From assembly GCA_947259495.1 (NCBI GenBank), contig CAMYLV010000038.1:1789-50782 (forward strand): a stretch of DNA of 48,994 nt, written 5' to 3'. The notes under the pieces are model-generated. The model saw only the letters and a list, made by a program, of their open reading frames with translations, did not search any database and was not told the origin of the DNA. Both the position numbers and the translations under genes were made by a program. Below, in pieces: positions 15,892 to 25,274 of this stretch; position 1 is the first letter of the stretch; each line of letters begins with the position of its first letter. Origin of the DNA: an uncultured Desulfobacterales bacterium (lineage in GTDB: Bacteria; Desulfobacterota; Desulfobacteria; Desulfobacterales; JAHEIW01).

Positions 15892-17211
15892 TCAGCGGCC
15901 TTTATTGATTTGATCGGCAATCTCGCAAACGTTGGCCATGATTTGCTCGACATCCAGGCTGAGAACGGTTCGATTGCGCACCAGGACGCGTCCGGCGACC
16001 ACCACATCGCGCACATCAGCGCTTTTAGCGGCGTAGACGATATGGGACGCCGGATGATACAGTGGTGTCAGGTGCGGGCTGCGGTTATCGATGATGACCA
16101 CATCGGCCTGTTTGCCCACTTCCAGGGAGCCGATCTGGTGATCCAGACCAATGGCCCGGGCGCCACCGATGGTTGCCATCTCAACCACGGTTCTGGCGTC
16201 CATTGTAGTGGGATCATGTGTTTCAGCCTTGTGGATTTTGGCGGTGATGTCCATTTCGTGGAACAAATCCAGGTTGTTGTTGCTGGCGCACCCATCGGTG
16301 CCGAGGCCAAGTGCAATGCCGGTTTTTAAAAGTTTGGGCGCCGGCGCAATTCCGGCGGCCAATTTGGCATTGCTTTCGGGGTTATGGGAAATGCTGGCCT
16401 TACGCGCGGCGATCAGCTCAATATCCGTATCATCGAGCCAAACACAATGGACCAATAAGGTATTTTCATCCAGTATCCCCAGGCGATCCAAATAACCGAT
16501 GGGTGTGGTTTTATATTTTTGGCGAATCTGCCGGCACTCGTTTTGGGTTTCGGCCGCATGAATTTGAAAGCGCAATCCAGCTTTTCCACTCAGAGCTTTG
16601 GCTTTTTTCAAGGTTTCGCCGCTGCAGGTGTATGCTGAATGGCAAAATACCGACGGGGTGATCAAAGCGGACGCGTGCTGCCACCTGGCAACGAACGCCC
16701 GGGCAATCTTTATATTTTCTTTTGGATCCGGCACCCCGGGCGCCGGAAAATCAATCACCCCCTGGGCTAATACTGCCCGCATGCCACTGGTATCGACGGC
16801 CGCTGCCACCTGGTCTTCAAGAAAATAACCATCGCAGCAGGTGGTGGTGCCGCCAAGCAGCATTTCAGCGCATGCCAGCAGGGCTCCCCAGCGTACATTA
16901 TCCGGCTGCAGGTAAGCGCCTTCAGCCGGAAAGATATGTTTGTTTAACCAGGTGTCCAGCGGCAGGTCATCGGCCAAACCGCGAAACAGGGTCATGGGAA
17001 GATGGGTGTGGCTGTTTACCAGGCCCGGCAGCACGAGTCCGCCGCTGGCATCAATGGTTTCAGTTGCCGCAGGCGGTGATTGATCGGCGCCCAGGGCTTC
17101 GACGCGTTCAAGCTTGCCCGTTTTTACGCAGAGCAGGCCATTGGGGAGCATATCAAAGCGCTCATTAACGGTCACAATGGTTCCGTTGTGGATGACAAGA
17201 TCATAGGTCAT
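15892..17211 (-). CDS. MTA/SAH deaminase-type amidohydrolase (1 of 2)
   Basis: 439 residues. TrzF/MtaD-type amidohydrolase: LVNSHTHLPMTLFRGLADDL (HxH), then IHAAETQNE, the metal His of LLVHCVW, HNPESNAKLAAGIAP and GLGTDGCASNNNLDLF (catalytic Asp). The family deaminates 5'-methylthioadenosine and S-adenosylhomocysteine to their inosine forms. The context of mtnA and a nucleoside phosphorylase favours MTA, giving methylthioinosine. It is paralogous to the protein encoded at 17428-18744. Around 200 bp with inverted repeats separates it from that gene. Confidence 0.9.
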   Translation of the reverse strand: MTYDLVIHNGTIVTVNERFDMLPNGLLCVKTGKLERVEALGADQSPPAATETIDASGGLVLPGLVNSHTHLPMTLFRGLADDLPLDTWLNKHIFPAEGAYLQPDNVRWGALLACAEMLLGGTTTCCDGYFLEDQVAAAVDTSGMRAVLAQGVIDFPAPGVPDPKENIKIARAFVARWQHASALITPSVFCHSAYTCSGETLKKAKALSGKAGLRFQIHAAETQNECRQIRQKYKTTPIGYLDRLGILDENTLLVHCVWLDDTDIELIAARKASISHNPESNAKLAAGIAPAPKLLKTGIALGLGTDGCASNNNLDLFHEMDITAKIHKAETHDPTTMDARTVVEMATIGGARAIGLDHQIGSLEVGKQADVVIIDNRSPHLTPLYHPASHIVYAAKSADVRDVVVAGRVLVRNRTVLSLDVEQIMANVCEIADQINKGR

Positions 17212-17289
17212 GGGGTCACCGTATTCATACTAGAGTCCGATTCGGTTTCATCGGAAAAAAAGCGATTTCTCAGTGAAAACAGGTGGGCG

Positions 17290-17390
17290 TGTTGGAGTGA
17301 TGGCCTACTGGAGTGTTGGGAAAAATTGAATTTAATCGAGAATGGGGCATATGAGTCCATCAGTACTCCAATACTCCACTACTGCAAATA
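17290..17390. repeat. Inverted word repeat, GGAGT/ACTCC type
   Basis: The left part has GTGTTGGAGTGATGG and CTACTGGAGTGTTGG. The right part has CAGTACTCCAATACTCCACT. The arms are partly complementary. Lies between the two deaminase genes. Confidence 0.4.
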
Positions 17391-17427
17391 CTCATTAAAC
17401 AAGTATGCGCAATCTTCCTGTCAATAC

Positions 17428-18744
17428 CTATGCTGCCGCGATTTCTTTTGCGATTTGGTTGACGTCATCTATAACGCTGCGGAGGTCAATGGTTTTAAGC
17501 TGGTAGTCTTCCATAACGACGGTACCATTAATGATCACGGTGGTGACATCGCTGCCCCGCGCCGCATACACCATGTGAGAAACCGGGTTGTACATGGGGG
17601 TCAGATGGGGTTGGGCGGTGTCGACAATAATCAAATCGGCTTTTTTGCCCGTCTCAAGCGAACCGATAAACGACTCAAGGCCCAAAGCCTGTGCGCTCAT
17701 GATGGTGGCCATTTTTAACACCGTCTGCGCGTCCATAACGGTGGGGTCCAAAGTTTTGGCCTTATGGATTTTGGCCACCGTATCCATTTCCAGAAAAAGG
17801 TCCAGGTTGTTGTTACTGGCACAACCATCCGTTCCCAATCCAACGCAAATGCCCTCATCTAACAACCTGGGGACCGGTGCCACGCCGGACGCCAGTTTCA
17901 TGTTGCTTTCCGCATTGTGTGCGACCTTGACATCGAAGCGCTTCAGCAAGGCGATATCGTTTTCCGTAAGTTCGACACAATGGCAGGCCACCACATTTGG
18001 GGCCAGAAGCCCGAGTTGAGCCAGATGTTCCACCGGTGTTCGATCAAACCGTTCTTTAACTTGAGCAACTTCACTTTTGGATTCGGCCAGATGGATCACC
18101 AGCGGCAGCGAGTAATCTCGGGCAAGATCAAATGCCTTTTGCAGCAATCCAGGTGCGCACAAATAGGTTGAATGCGGCTCCACTGCAATGGACACCAGGG
18201 GGTGTTCCTGCCAGGTATCGATCATTTTGCGGGTGTATTCGAATCCTTTGGCGATGGGGCCATAATTGGGTGAATCAAAATCATACAGGACTTCTCCGAC
18301 AACCGCCCGCATACCGGCATCGCAGGCGGCCCGGGCAACTGCATCTTCAAACAAATACATATCGCAAAAACAGGTGGTGCCCGACATGATCATCTCCGCG
18401 CAGGCCAGCAGGGCGCCGGAATAGACTTTTTGTTCATCCAGTTTGGCTTCGGCCGGGAAAATATGCTCATTGAGCCAGGTCATCAATTGAAGGTCGTCTG
18501 CCAGTCCTCTAAAGCAGGTCATGGCGGCGTGGGTGTGAGTGTTGATCAAACCCGGCATGATGATTCCGCCGCCGGCATCAATAACGCGGGGTGCCCGCCA
18601 GTCCGAAAATTCTGCGGCCGGCCCGATGGCGGCAATACGGTCCCGGGCGATGGCAATCCCGCCGTTGATCAGAGGGGTCTGGTTGGCATCCATCGTCAGG
18701 ATGGTTCCGTTCACGATCAGAATATCAGCTGATTTCGGTTTCAT
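17428..18744 (-). CDS. MTA/SAH deaminase-type amidohydrolase (2 of 2)
   Basis: 438 residues from ATG 18744, overlapping the end of the phosphorylase gene by 20 bp. An in-frame start at 18759 would overlap further. Metal and active-site motifs: LINTHTHAAMTCFRGLADDL, VIHLAESKSE, VVACHCVEL, HNAESNMKLASGVAP and GLGTDGCASNNNLDLF. Overlap with the phosphorylase implies coupled translation, which fits a deaminase feeding methylthioinosine to it. Two paralogues may split the MTA and SAH activities, or one may act on another adenosine derivative; sequence alone does not decide. Confidence 0.9.
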   Translation of the reverse strand: MKPKSADILIVNGTILTMDANQTPLINGGIAIARDRIAAIGPAAEFSDWRAPRVIDAGGGIIMPGLINTHTHAAMTCFRGLADDLQLMTWLNEHIFPAEAKLDEQKVYSGALLACAEMIMSGTTCFCDMYLFEDAVARAACDAGMRAVVGEVLYDFDSPNYGPIAKGFEYTRKMIDTWQEHPLVSIAVEPHSTYLCAPGLLQKAFDLARDYSLPLVIHLAESKSEVAQVKERFDRTPVEHLAQLGLLAPNVVACHCVELTENDIALLKRFDVKVAHNAESNMKLASGVAPVPRLLDEGICVGLGTDGCASNNNLDLFLEMDTVAKIHKAKTLDPTVMDAQTVLKMATIMSAQALGLESFIGSLETGKKADLIIVDTAQPHLTPMYNPVSHMVYAARGSDVTTVIINGTVVMEDYQLKTIDLRSVIDDVNQIAKEIAAA

Positions 18745-19564
18745 ATATTTTCTTGGCAACTCCTTCCAGAATCGTTTCCAGCAACGGTGCAGCCTTTTGG
18801 GCTACTTCAATGATTTCTTCAACGCTGGCCGGAACCGGATCGGCGGGGTTGTGAACATTGGTAATTGTCGACAGCCCAAGCACCCGCAGGCCACCGTGGA
18901 CGGCGGCGATAACTTCCTGTACGGTAGAAAAGCCGACGGCTTCCGCTCCGATGGTTTGCAAAAATTTTACTTCCGCCGGCGTTTCAAGTGCCGGTCCGGT
19001 GAGGCCGACATAAATTCCTTTTCGCAATTTTAATCCGGCCGCCCGGGCGGCGCTTTCGGCGGCAGCGATAAGCTCCGGGTTATAGGCGCGGGACATATCC
19101 GGAAACCGGATGCCCCAGCTGTCATCATTGGGACCCATAAGCGGGTTTGTTGCAGTAAGATTGATATGGTCGTTGATTAGCATAATGTCGCCGGGGTTAA
19201 ATTTCGGATTCAGTCCGCCGGCTGCATTAGAAAGGAACAGAATCTTTACGCCAAGTTGCTGCATCAGCCGGATCGGGTAGGTGACATCCAGCGGGCTATA
19301 ACCTTCATAGAGATGAAAGCGGCCCTGCATGGCGACAATCGGGCAACCGCTCAGTTCACCGGCGAGCAAGCGGCCCTTGTGGGTTTGAACCGTTGACAGC
19401 GGAAAATGGGGGATATTCTGATATGCAACGGTTGTCTCGATCGTCATTGATTCGGCACTTTCACCCAGACCGGTACCGGTTAGGTAACCGATATACGGCG
19501 CAACCCGGAGCTTGCTTTTGATAAACGCGGTGGTTTCCGCTAGACGCTGTAATAAATTTTGCAT
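18725..19564 (-). CDS. Purine nucleoside phosphorylase / methylthioinosine phosphorylase
   Basis: 279 residues, PNP/MTAP family (trimeric type). Motifs: GYLTGTGLG (phosphate loop), THKGRLL, GRFHLYEGYSP, LFLSNAAGGLN, LINDHINLT, GPALETPAEVKFL, AVGFSTVQEV and STITNVHNPADP. The usual GMSTVPE Met is Phe here, in the base/sugar pocket. With deaminases directly downstream and mtnA in the same gene set, it probably cleaves methylthioinosine, or inosine and guanosine, to a sugar-1-phosphate plus base. First gene of the salvage operon; AGAGGA lies 5 bp before ATG. Confidence 0.9.
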   Translation of the reverse strand: MQNLLQRLAETTAFIKSKLRVAPYIGYLTGTGLGESAESMTIETTVAYQNIPHFPLSTVQTHKGRLLAGELSGCPIVAMQGRFHLYEGYSPLDVTYPIRLMQQLGVKILFLSNAAGGLNPKFNPGDIMLINDHINLTATNPLMGPNDDSWGIRFPDMSRAYNPELIAAAESAARAAGLKLRKGIYVGLTGPALETPAEVKFLQTIGAEAVGFSTVQEVIAAVHGGLRVLGLSTITNVHNPADPVPASVEEIIEVAQKAAPLLETILEGVAKKIYETEIS

Positions 19565-19576
19565 GGGAGTCCTCTT

Positions 19577-19620
19577 AAATACCTGAATATTGCATGAAAA
19601 TTAATGAGAAATTACAATTA
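19577..19620. repeat. AATACCTGAAT-TTGCATGAAAATTAATG repeat, copy 1
   Basis: About 44 bp (AATACCTGAATATTGCATG, AAAATTAATGAGAA, ATTACAATTA) recur at 29580-29628 with few changes. Within the gene-free stretch 19565-20246 there are also GC-rich inverted words (GCCCGCC near 19757, GGCGGGC near 19787) and a hairpin at 19801-19823 (GAAGCATAGT / ACTATTGCTTC). Confidence 0.5.
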
Positions 19621-20023
19621 ATTTTTATGACATCAAGTCGAGTAAACTATCGTCATAAATCACATTCTTTACCAAGTATAAAGGATGAAAGTCATTTTAT
19701 TTCATTAATTTTCACCCTTCGGGCGAGCCGGAGGCTTCCATCTGCTGCGTTACCTGCCCGCCATCGCGAACCGCTCAGGCGAGGCGGGCGGGTTAAGAGC
19801 GAAGCATAGTTCACTATTGCTTCGCCCTTAAGTGTCCCGTTCCGTTGGATGACGCATCTGATTTTTTAATATTAAGGTGCGCCTCCTTGCAGATGAAAGC
19901 CTCCGACTTGTCCGCCTCTGGAGGGCTCGTGCAAAATTCAGGACGTAATGGTTTTTAAAAGATTGGGAAAGAGATCATTTTAGTGCAGTAAATTGACGCC
20001 GTCAAGCCGACAGATATGACGGT

Positions 20024-20190
20024 TATACCGCTTTCCATAATAGTGTCCCGATATACGGAAGTGGGGCATAAGTGGTTGTAGAAAAAAACGTTTGTACCGT
20101 TTTCCATAATCATGTTCCGAAATACAGAAGTGCGGCATAAGGGGTTGTAGAAAAAAACGTTTGAATACCGGAACGTTTTTTAACAACCCC
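20024..20190. repeat. Dispersed palindromic element, copy 3 (tandem 1.5 units)
   Basis: A truncated unit (20024-20093) runs directly into a full unit (about 20094-20190). Both carry the leader TACCGNTTTCCATAATNNTG and the GGTTGTAGAAAAAAACGTTT arm; only the second has the closing arm ending ACAACCCC. It ends about 57 bp before the nuoE start. Confidence 0.8.
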
Positions 20191-20246
20191 ACGATTTAGC
20201 TCAATCGTATCCGTCATAAACACGAGCAAACGAGGGAGATCTGCAT

Positions 20247-20741
20247 ATGGTACCTGACATCCGTCCCGAACATTCCGATATTTCAGATGAAATGTGGCCT
20301 AAAATCGATGATATCATTACTGCCAACTGCGATATTCCAGGTTCGATTATCGGTGTTTTGCGCGAATGCCAGGACGTTGTCGGCTGGCTGCCGGTCGAGT
20401 TGATTGATTATATTAGCGACGGTCTCAATCTGCCTCGCAGTGAAGTTTTCGGGGTCGCCTCTTTTTATTCACTGTTTTCCATGACCCCCAAAGGCAGGCA
20501 CCAGATAAAGGCATGCATGGGCACTGCCTGTTATGTGAAAGGCATTAAAGAAGTGATCAGCCGTATCGGCAACGAATACCAGCTTAAAGAAGGTTGCACC
20601 ACTGAAGATCGGCGTTTTACGTTGGACGCCGTCCGATGTTTAGGGGCATGCGGATTGGCACCTGTAGTGGTGGTGGATCAGGATACCTACGGTGATGTCA
20701 AAGCCGATAAGGTCATCGAAGTGCTGGAAAAATACGAGTAG
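20247..20741 (+). CDS. nuoE: NuoE/HndA-like [2Fe-2S] subunit
   Basis: 164 residues, the usual NuoE length. The thioredoxin-like [2Fe-2S] domain has C90 and C95 (ACMGTACYVKG) and C131 and C135 (RCLGACGLAP). The N-terminal helical domain carries DVVGWLPVELIDYIS and FGVASFYSLFSMTP. It carries electrons to or from the NuoF flavin. ATG is 8 bp after GAGGGAG. First gene of a plus-strand operon with DRTGG, nuoF and rnfB; no membrane Nuo subunits follow, so this is a soluble-type module and not complex I. Confidence 0.92.
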   Translation: MVPDIRPEHSDISDEMWPKIDDIITANCDIPGSIIGVLRECQDVVGWLPVELIDYISDGLNLPRSEVFGVASFYSLFSMTPKGRHQIKACMGTACYVKGIKEVISRIGNEYQLKEGCTTEDRRFTLDAVRCLGACGLAPVVVVDQDTYGDVKADKVIEVLEKYE

Positions 20742-20758
20742 CATGCGGTTTGGAGCTG

Positions 20759-21112
20759 ATGAAAATATCTGAAATTCAAAATATCTTAGATGCCACTGTT
20801 TTAACGGGAGAAGACCAGCTCGATCGCAACGTGGTGGGTGCCGGCGGTGCTGATTTAATGGCGGATGTGTTGTCGGCGGTTGCCAAAGATGCGGTGTTGC
20901 TCACCGGTCTGACCACCGAACAGGTTTTGCGAACCGCCAAAGTTGCCGATGTGGCGGCGGTCGTCTTTGTCAGAGGTAAACAACCCGATACGCCCGTCAT
21001 CGAACTGGCAAAATTCTATCAACTGCCCGCGATGTTAACAAAATACTCTCTGTTTGTTGCCAGCGGCCGATTGTATGTCAACGGACTGCGGGGACTGGAC
21101 GGTTCGTGGTAA
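20759..21112 (+). CDS. DRTGG domain protein (3 of 3)
   Basis: 117 residues from ATG 20759; TTG 20750 is possible, but GGAG sits just before the ATG. Paralogue of the minus-strand protein at 13490: both have a LDAT start, DLMxDVL, VLLTGLTT, RTA and AAVVFVR. Its position between nuoE and nuoF, and the occurrence of relatives beside the HydS-like gene, tie the two divergent blocks together functionally. It may sense a nucleotide or redox-related ligand for the NuoEF complex (inference). Confidence 0.85.
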   Translation: MKISEIQNILDATVLTGEDQLDRNVVGAGGADLMADVLSAVAKDAVLLTGLTTEQVLRTAKVADVAAVVFVRGKQPDTPVIELAKFYQLPAMLTKYSLFVASGRLYVNGLRGLDGSW

Positions 21113-21242
21113 TCGGTTCATGCGCTGGCGGAATTATATTATTTTATTTTCAAAGCTTTGGGGTAAATATTATTCATCAACCGTCAATTTTCAATTCGGC
21201 TGAAATCCTTAAATCGTCAATCATCGCATGCGGGAGTCCAGC

Positions 21243-23030
21243 ATGAATAAAGTTAGAACTCAGTTGATGTTGTGCGGCGGAACCGGCTGTCACGCATATA
21301 AGAGTGATGTATTTCAGGAAGAGCTTCAAAAGGAGTTAGAGCGCCAGGGACTTGTGGATGAAATTAAGATTATTGAGACCGGCTGCAACGGTTTTTGTGC
21401 GGTCGGGCCGGTTATGCTGGTTCAGCCCGAAGGAATTTTTTACCAGAAGCTGAAGGTTAAAGACATTCCGCACCTCGTCGAAGAACATTTTCTCAAAGGC
21501 CGCACCGTTAAAAAACTGTTATACGTCGAACCGGCCTCCAAAGAAACTATTCCCAATATGCATGAAATCCCTTTCTTCGAGCATCAGGTGTTCTGGGCCA
21601 TGCGCAACAAAGGAGCCATCGATCCGGAGGTCATTGACGAATACATTGCGCGAGACGGTTATTTTGGCGCCGCCAAGGCATTGCAGGAGATGCAGCCGGA
21701 ACAAATCATCGCCGAGGTAAAGAAATCGGGTTTACGAGGACGCGGTGGGGCGGGCTTCCCCACCGGGCTGAAATGGGAGTTTGCCAGCAAAAGCCCCGGT
21801 GACGTTAAATATGTTTTGTGCAATGCAGACGAAGGTGACCCGGGGGCTTTCATGGATCGAAGCATACTGGAATCCGATCCGCATGCCATCCTGGAAGGCA
21901 TGCTGATTGCCGCCCGGGCGATCAATGCCCGACACGGATATATTTACGCGCGTACAGAATATCCATTGGCCATTCGGAGGCTGGGAATTGCCATCCAGCA
22001 GGCCCGGGAATACGGATTGCTGGGCATCGACATCCTGGGGTCCGGTTTCGACTTCAACATTGACATTTACCAGGGCGCCGGCGCGTTTGTTTGCGGCGAA
22101 GAGACCGCTCTGATGCGTTCGATTGAGGGCAAGCGCGGGATGCCGCGTCCACGTCCCCCGTTTCCGGCGCTGAAAGGCTTATGGGAAAAACCTACAATTT
22201 TAAATAATGTCGAAACCCTGTCCAACATCGCCCAGATTATCCGCAAAGGCGGGGATTGGTATGCCAGTGTCGGCACGGAAAGCAGCAAGGGGACCAAAGT
22301 GTTTGCGCTTTCAGGCGATGTCAACAACATCGGTTTGGTTGAGGTGCCGATGGGCACAACTCTGAGAACGATGATTTATGACATCGGCGGCGGGGTCCCC
22401 AACAAGAAAAAATTTAAAGCCGTGCAGCTCGGCGGACCCTCCGGTGGATGCGTACCCGAACAACACCTGGATATCCCGATCGACTATGAGGAAATTGCCA
22501 AGGTCGGTGCCATTATGGGTTCGGGCGGTGCCATTGTGATGGACGAAAACACCTGTATGGTCGATATGGCGCGCTTTTTTATGGATTTTGTGCAGGATGA
22601 ATCCTGCGGGAAATGCACACCGTGTCGCGAAGGCACGCGGCGTCTGTTGCAGCTCCTGGAAAAAATCTGTGAAGGCCGGGGGGTACCTGAAGATATTGAG
22701 ACCATGCAGGAACTCTCCGGTACGATCAAAGAGGCGGCGTTGTGCGGTTTGGGTCAGACGGGGCCCAATCCGGTTCTTTCGACCCTGCGCTATTTTAAGG
22801 ATGAATACGAGGCCCACGTCCTTGAAAAACGATGTCCGGCCAAACGCTGTGTTGCGCTGTTGAAATTTGAGGTGCAACCGGAAATGTGCACCAAGTGCGG
22901 TATGTGCTTTCGGGCATGCCCGGTAGAGGCTATCACCTGGAAAAAGAAAGAAGTTGCGGTTATCGATAAGGAAAAATGCATCAAATGCATGACGTGTTTT
23001 GAGAAGTGTAAGTTCAATGCAATTGATTAG
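21243..23030 (+). CDS. nuoF: NuoF/HndC-like flavoprotein with added ferredoxin domains
   Basis: 595 residues from ATG 21243 (GGGAG 7 bp upstream; ATG 21228 overlaps that site). Domains in order: thioredoxin-like [2Fe-2S] (C11, C16, C48, C52), FMN/NADH-binding core (GRGGAGFPTGLKWE, NADEGDPGAFMDRS), SLBB domain, the N3-type 4Fe-4S motif (ESCGKCTPCREG) and a C-terminal two-cluster ferredoxin (CTKCGMCFRACP, CIKCMTCFEKCK). This matches the NADH-oxidising subunit of electron-bifurcating hydrogenases and relatives (HndC/HydB). The stop codon TAG is also the first three bases of a 98-bp repeat. Confidence 0.93.
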   Translation: MNKVRTQLMLCGGTGCHAYKSDVFQEELQKELERQGLVDEIKIIETGCNGFCAVGPVMLVQPEGIFYQKLKVKDIPHLVEEHFLKGRTVKKLLYVEPASKETIPNMHEIPFFEHQVFWAMRNKGAIDPEVIDEYIARDGYFGAAKALQEMQPEQIIAEVKKSGLRGRGGAGFPTGLKWEFASKSPGDVKYVLCNADEGDPGAFMDRSILESDPHAILEGMLIAARAINARHGYIYARTEYPLAIRRLGIAIQQAREYGLLGIDILGSGFDFNIDIYQGAGAFVCGEETALMRSIEGKRGMPRPRPPFPALKGLWEKPTILNNVETLSNIAQIIRKGGDWYASVGTESSKGTKVFALSGDVNNIGLVEVPMGTTLRTMIYDIGGGVPNKKKFKAVQLGGPSGGCVPEQHLDIPIDYEEIAKVGAIMGSGGAIVMDENTCMVDMARFFMDFVQDESCGKCTPCREGTRRLLQLLEKICEGRGVPEDIETMQELSGTIKEAALCGLGQTGPNPVLSTLRYFKDEYEAHVLEKRCPAKRCVALLKFEVQPEMCTKCGMCFRACPVEAITWKKKEVAVIDKEKCIKCMTCFEKCKFNAID

Positions 23031-23125
23031 AAGCCATTTCAAAACCCCGTTTCAGCCGATTTGCGGCTTTTGTAAAGCGCTAAGCTTGTTGCGCTAATCC
23101 GCCTGAGGCGGAGAAAACTCGGGCT
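23028..23125 (+). repeat. 98-bp structured repeat, copy 1
   Basis: Nearly identical (one visible difference, A/G at the fourth base) to 48892-48989. Begins TAGAAGCCATTTCAAAACC and ends GAAAACTCGGGCT. It contains internal hairpins (CCGATTTGCGG, AGCGCT...GCGCTA, TCCGCCTGAGGCGGA). Here it lies exactly between the end of nuoF and the start of rnfB. The high identity suggests recent mobility or gene conversion. Confidence 0.85.
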
Positions 23126-23136
23126 CAATCATCTTA

Positions 23137-25209
23137 ATGGGCGGCATGGGATTGGCCATTAGCATAATTCTGGCCGTCGCATCCAAGGTTTTCTACGTGT
23201 ATGTTGACCCCAAAATACTATCGATTGAAGAAGAGTTGCCCGGCGCCAATTGAGGCGGCTGCGGGCTGCCGGGTTGCAGCGCGAATGCAGAGGCCATCGT
23301 TGCCGGTCTTGCGGCACCAAATTCATGCGTGGCCGCCGGTCCGGAAGTGGCTGAAGCCGTTGCCAGCATTATGGGCGTTAAGGTCGAAGCTGTCGAACCG
23401 GATATCGCCCTGCCGGGCTGTTATTTCGGGGTTCAGGATGCGGATACGAAATATGTCTATAACGGTCTGGATGACTGCCGCGCAGTGGCACTGCTGGGCG
23501 GAGGCCAGAAAGTCTGCACCATCGGTTGCCTGGGCCTGGGGACCTGCGCCAGGGCCTGTCCGTTCGATGCCATCCGGATGGGACCAAAAGGTTTGCCAGT
23601 CGTGGTTGAGCAAAAGTGCACAGGCTGCGGAACCTGTGAACGGGTGTGCCCCAAGCACATTATAAACCTCTCATCGATTACCCGAAGGATCATCCGGGAA
23701 TACACCACCGATGAATGCACGACGCCATGCCAGCGGGGGTGCCCGGCCGGCATTAACATTCGGGAATACATTCGTCAAATTTCGCTGGGAAACAATCATC
23801 GCGCCGTTCAGGTCATCAAGGAGCGCAATCCCTTTCCAGCTGTGATCGGCCGGATCTGTCCGCGACCATGTGAACTTGAGTGCCGGCGAAATTATATTGA
23901 CGCGCCGGTGGCCATCAATTTTCTAAAGCGTTACGCTGCAGATTATGAAAAAGAAAGCGGCAAACGTATCCTGCCTTATAAGGCACCGGATACCGGCCGC
24001 AAAATTGCGGTTGTTGGCGGCGGTGTGCAGGGTTTGTCGGTTGCGTTTTTTACGGCGCGCCTGGGACACGATGCAACCGTCTTTGAAGCCACCGGAAAGC
24101 TGGGCGGACTGCTCAGGAGCGCGATTTCAAAAGATAGGCTGCCGGAGCAGATTCTGGATTGGGATATTGAAGGCATCATTGAAATGGGCGTTAAAGTCGA
24201 AACCCGGAAGGCTCTCGGCCGGGATTTCTCCATAAAATCAATGATTCAGGAAGGATTTGATGCAGTTTTTTTAGCTTCCGGTGGTTGGGACAGCCGTCTG
24301 GCACGCGGTGCAACAGATGATATGGAATCACCGATTCCCGGAACCTATATGCTGGTGGATCTCATGCGATTTGGAGCCCAGAAGCAAGAAGAGCTATCGA
24401 TTGCGTCTGATGTCGTCATTGTCGGCGGAGGCAAACTGGCGCTTGATGCCGCCAAAATTTCCAAAGAACGGGGCGCTACGACCATCACCGTTTTATTCCG
24501 CGAAAGCTGGGAAAACAGTCCTGTTTCGGATGCGGAACTGGAAAAACGAGGTATGACCGATCTCAACATTATTTACAATGCGGCCGTTAACCGCCTGATA
24601 GGAGAGGCTGATCGGCTCGAACAGGTGGAATTTATTGCAGCCGACACCTCCGAAATGACGATCATACCGGCTCAGACACTTGTGTTTGCCTCTGGCCGAT
24701 TTCCCGAACTGGTTTTTATGCGGCCAAAACCCGAAGGTGCTGAAGTCGAAGACGTGGAATTACCACCGGATTTGTCTCTGCGCTGGGAAGGTACGCAACC
24801 TTACAAACAACCGGTCTTCAAAGATGAGGTCGGTCTGTTCGCTGAGGGTGATGTGCTGGCGGATTATAGCGCAGCCATTAAAGCGATCGGTGCGGGCCGC
24901 CGGGCGGCCGCATCCATTCATCAGATTATGCATGGACTATCCCCGAGCCTGACTGAGCATGTGATCACTCCGCAATCTGCTCTACAAAATGTGCATCATG
25001 TCGAAAAGGTGCAAGCGAACCAGCGCCAGATCATGCCCATTTGTAGCGGCAAAGAGCTGGCGGTCTGCGGTGAGATCGAAAGAGGCTTTTCAGCAGATAT
25101 GGCGCAGGAAGAAGCGGATCGATGTCTTCAATGCGGCTTGATCTGCTATGTGCACACGGAAAGCGCAGGGACTGATGAAACCTCAGAATCGACAGAAGTT
25201 TCTGGATAA
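23137..25209 (+). CDS. rnfB: Selenocysteine RnfB fused to a GltD-like flavoprotein
   Basis: 690 residues when the in-frame TGA at 23251 is read as Sec39; without readthrough only a piece from GTG 23329 would be called. Residues 1-17 form the RnfB membrane anchor (GLAISIILAVASKVF). The Fes 4Fe-4S domain has U39, C42, C47 and C64 (LPGANU, GGCGLPGC), where RnfB normally has Cys at all four. Two ferredoxin motifs follow (CTIGCLGLGTC from 128, CTGCGTCERVCP from 162). From 198 comes a GltD/NfnB-like half: CQRGCPAGIN, FAD site VVGGGVQGLS near 292, pyridine-nucleotide site IVGGGKLALDA near 426. No rnfA, C, D, E or G is present. The start is uncertain: no clear ribosome binding site, and the 98-bp repeat ends 11 bp upstream. 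ATG 23146 is an alternative. Confidence 0.85.
23251..23280 (+). promoter_or_regulatory. Sec UGA codon and putative SECIS hairpin in rnfB
   Basis: UGA at 23251-23253. The arm GCTGCGG (23258-23264) pairs with TTGCAGC (23274-23280), allowing G-U pairs, around a 9-base loop GCTGCCGGG. The short distance after UGA fits bacterial SECIS elements read by SelB. Confidence 0.6.
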
Positions 25210-25274
25210 AATTCCTTCACTTTCTATAATATTTTTGTGGGACCTTAGAAAACGATCAGTGAGCGAGGTCACCA

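Noticed and set aside
20247-23030. Complex I (full Nuo) locus
   Set aside because: Only NuoE and NuoF-type subunits occur, and the NuoF has the extra ferredoxin domains of bifurcating hydrogenase-type enzymes; no membrane subunits follow.
23201-23665. Separate 154-residue plus-strand ORF overlapping the start of the RnfB fusion
   Set aside because: It lies in another frame over clear RnfB coding sequence and has no recognisable domain.
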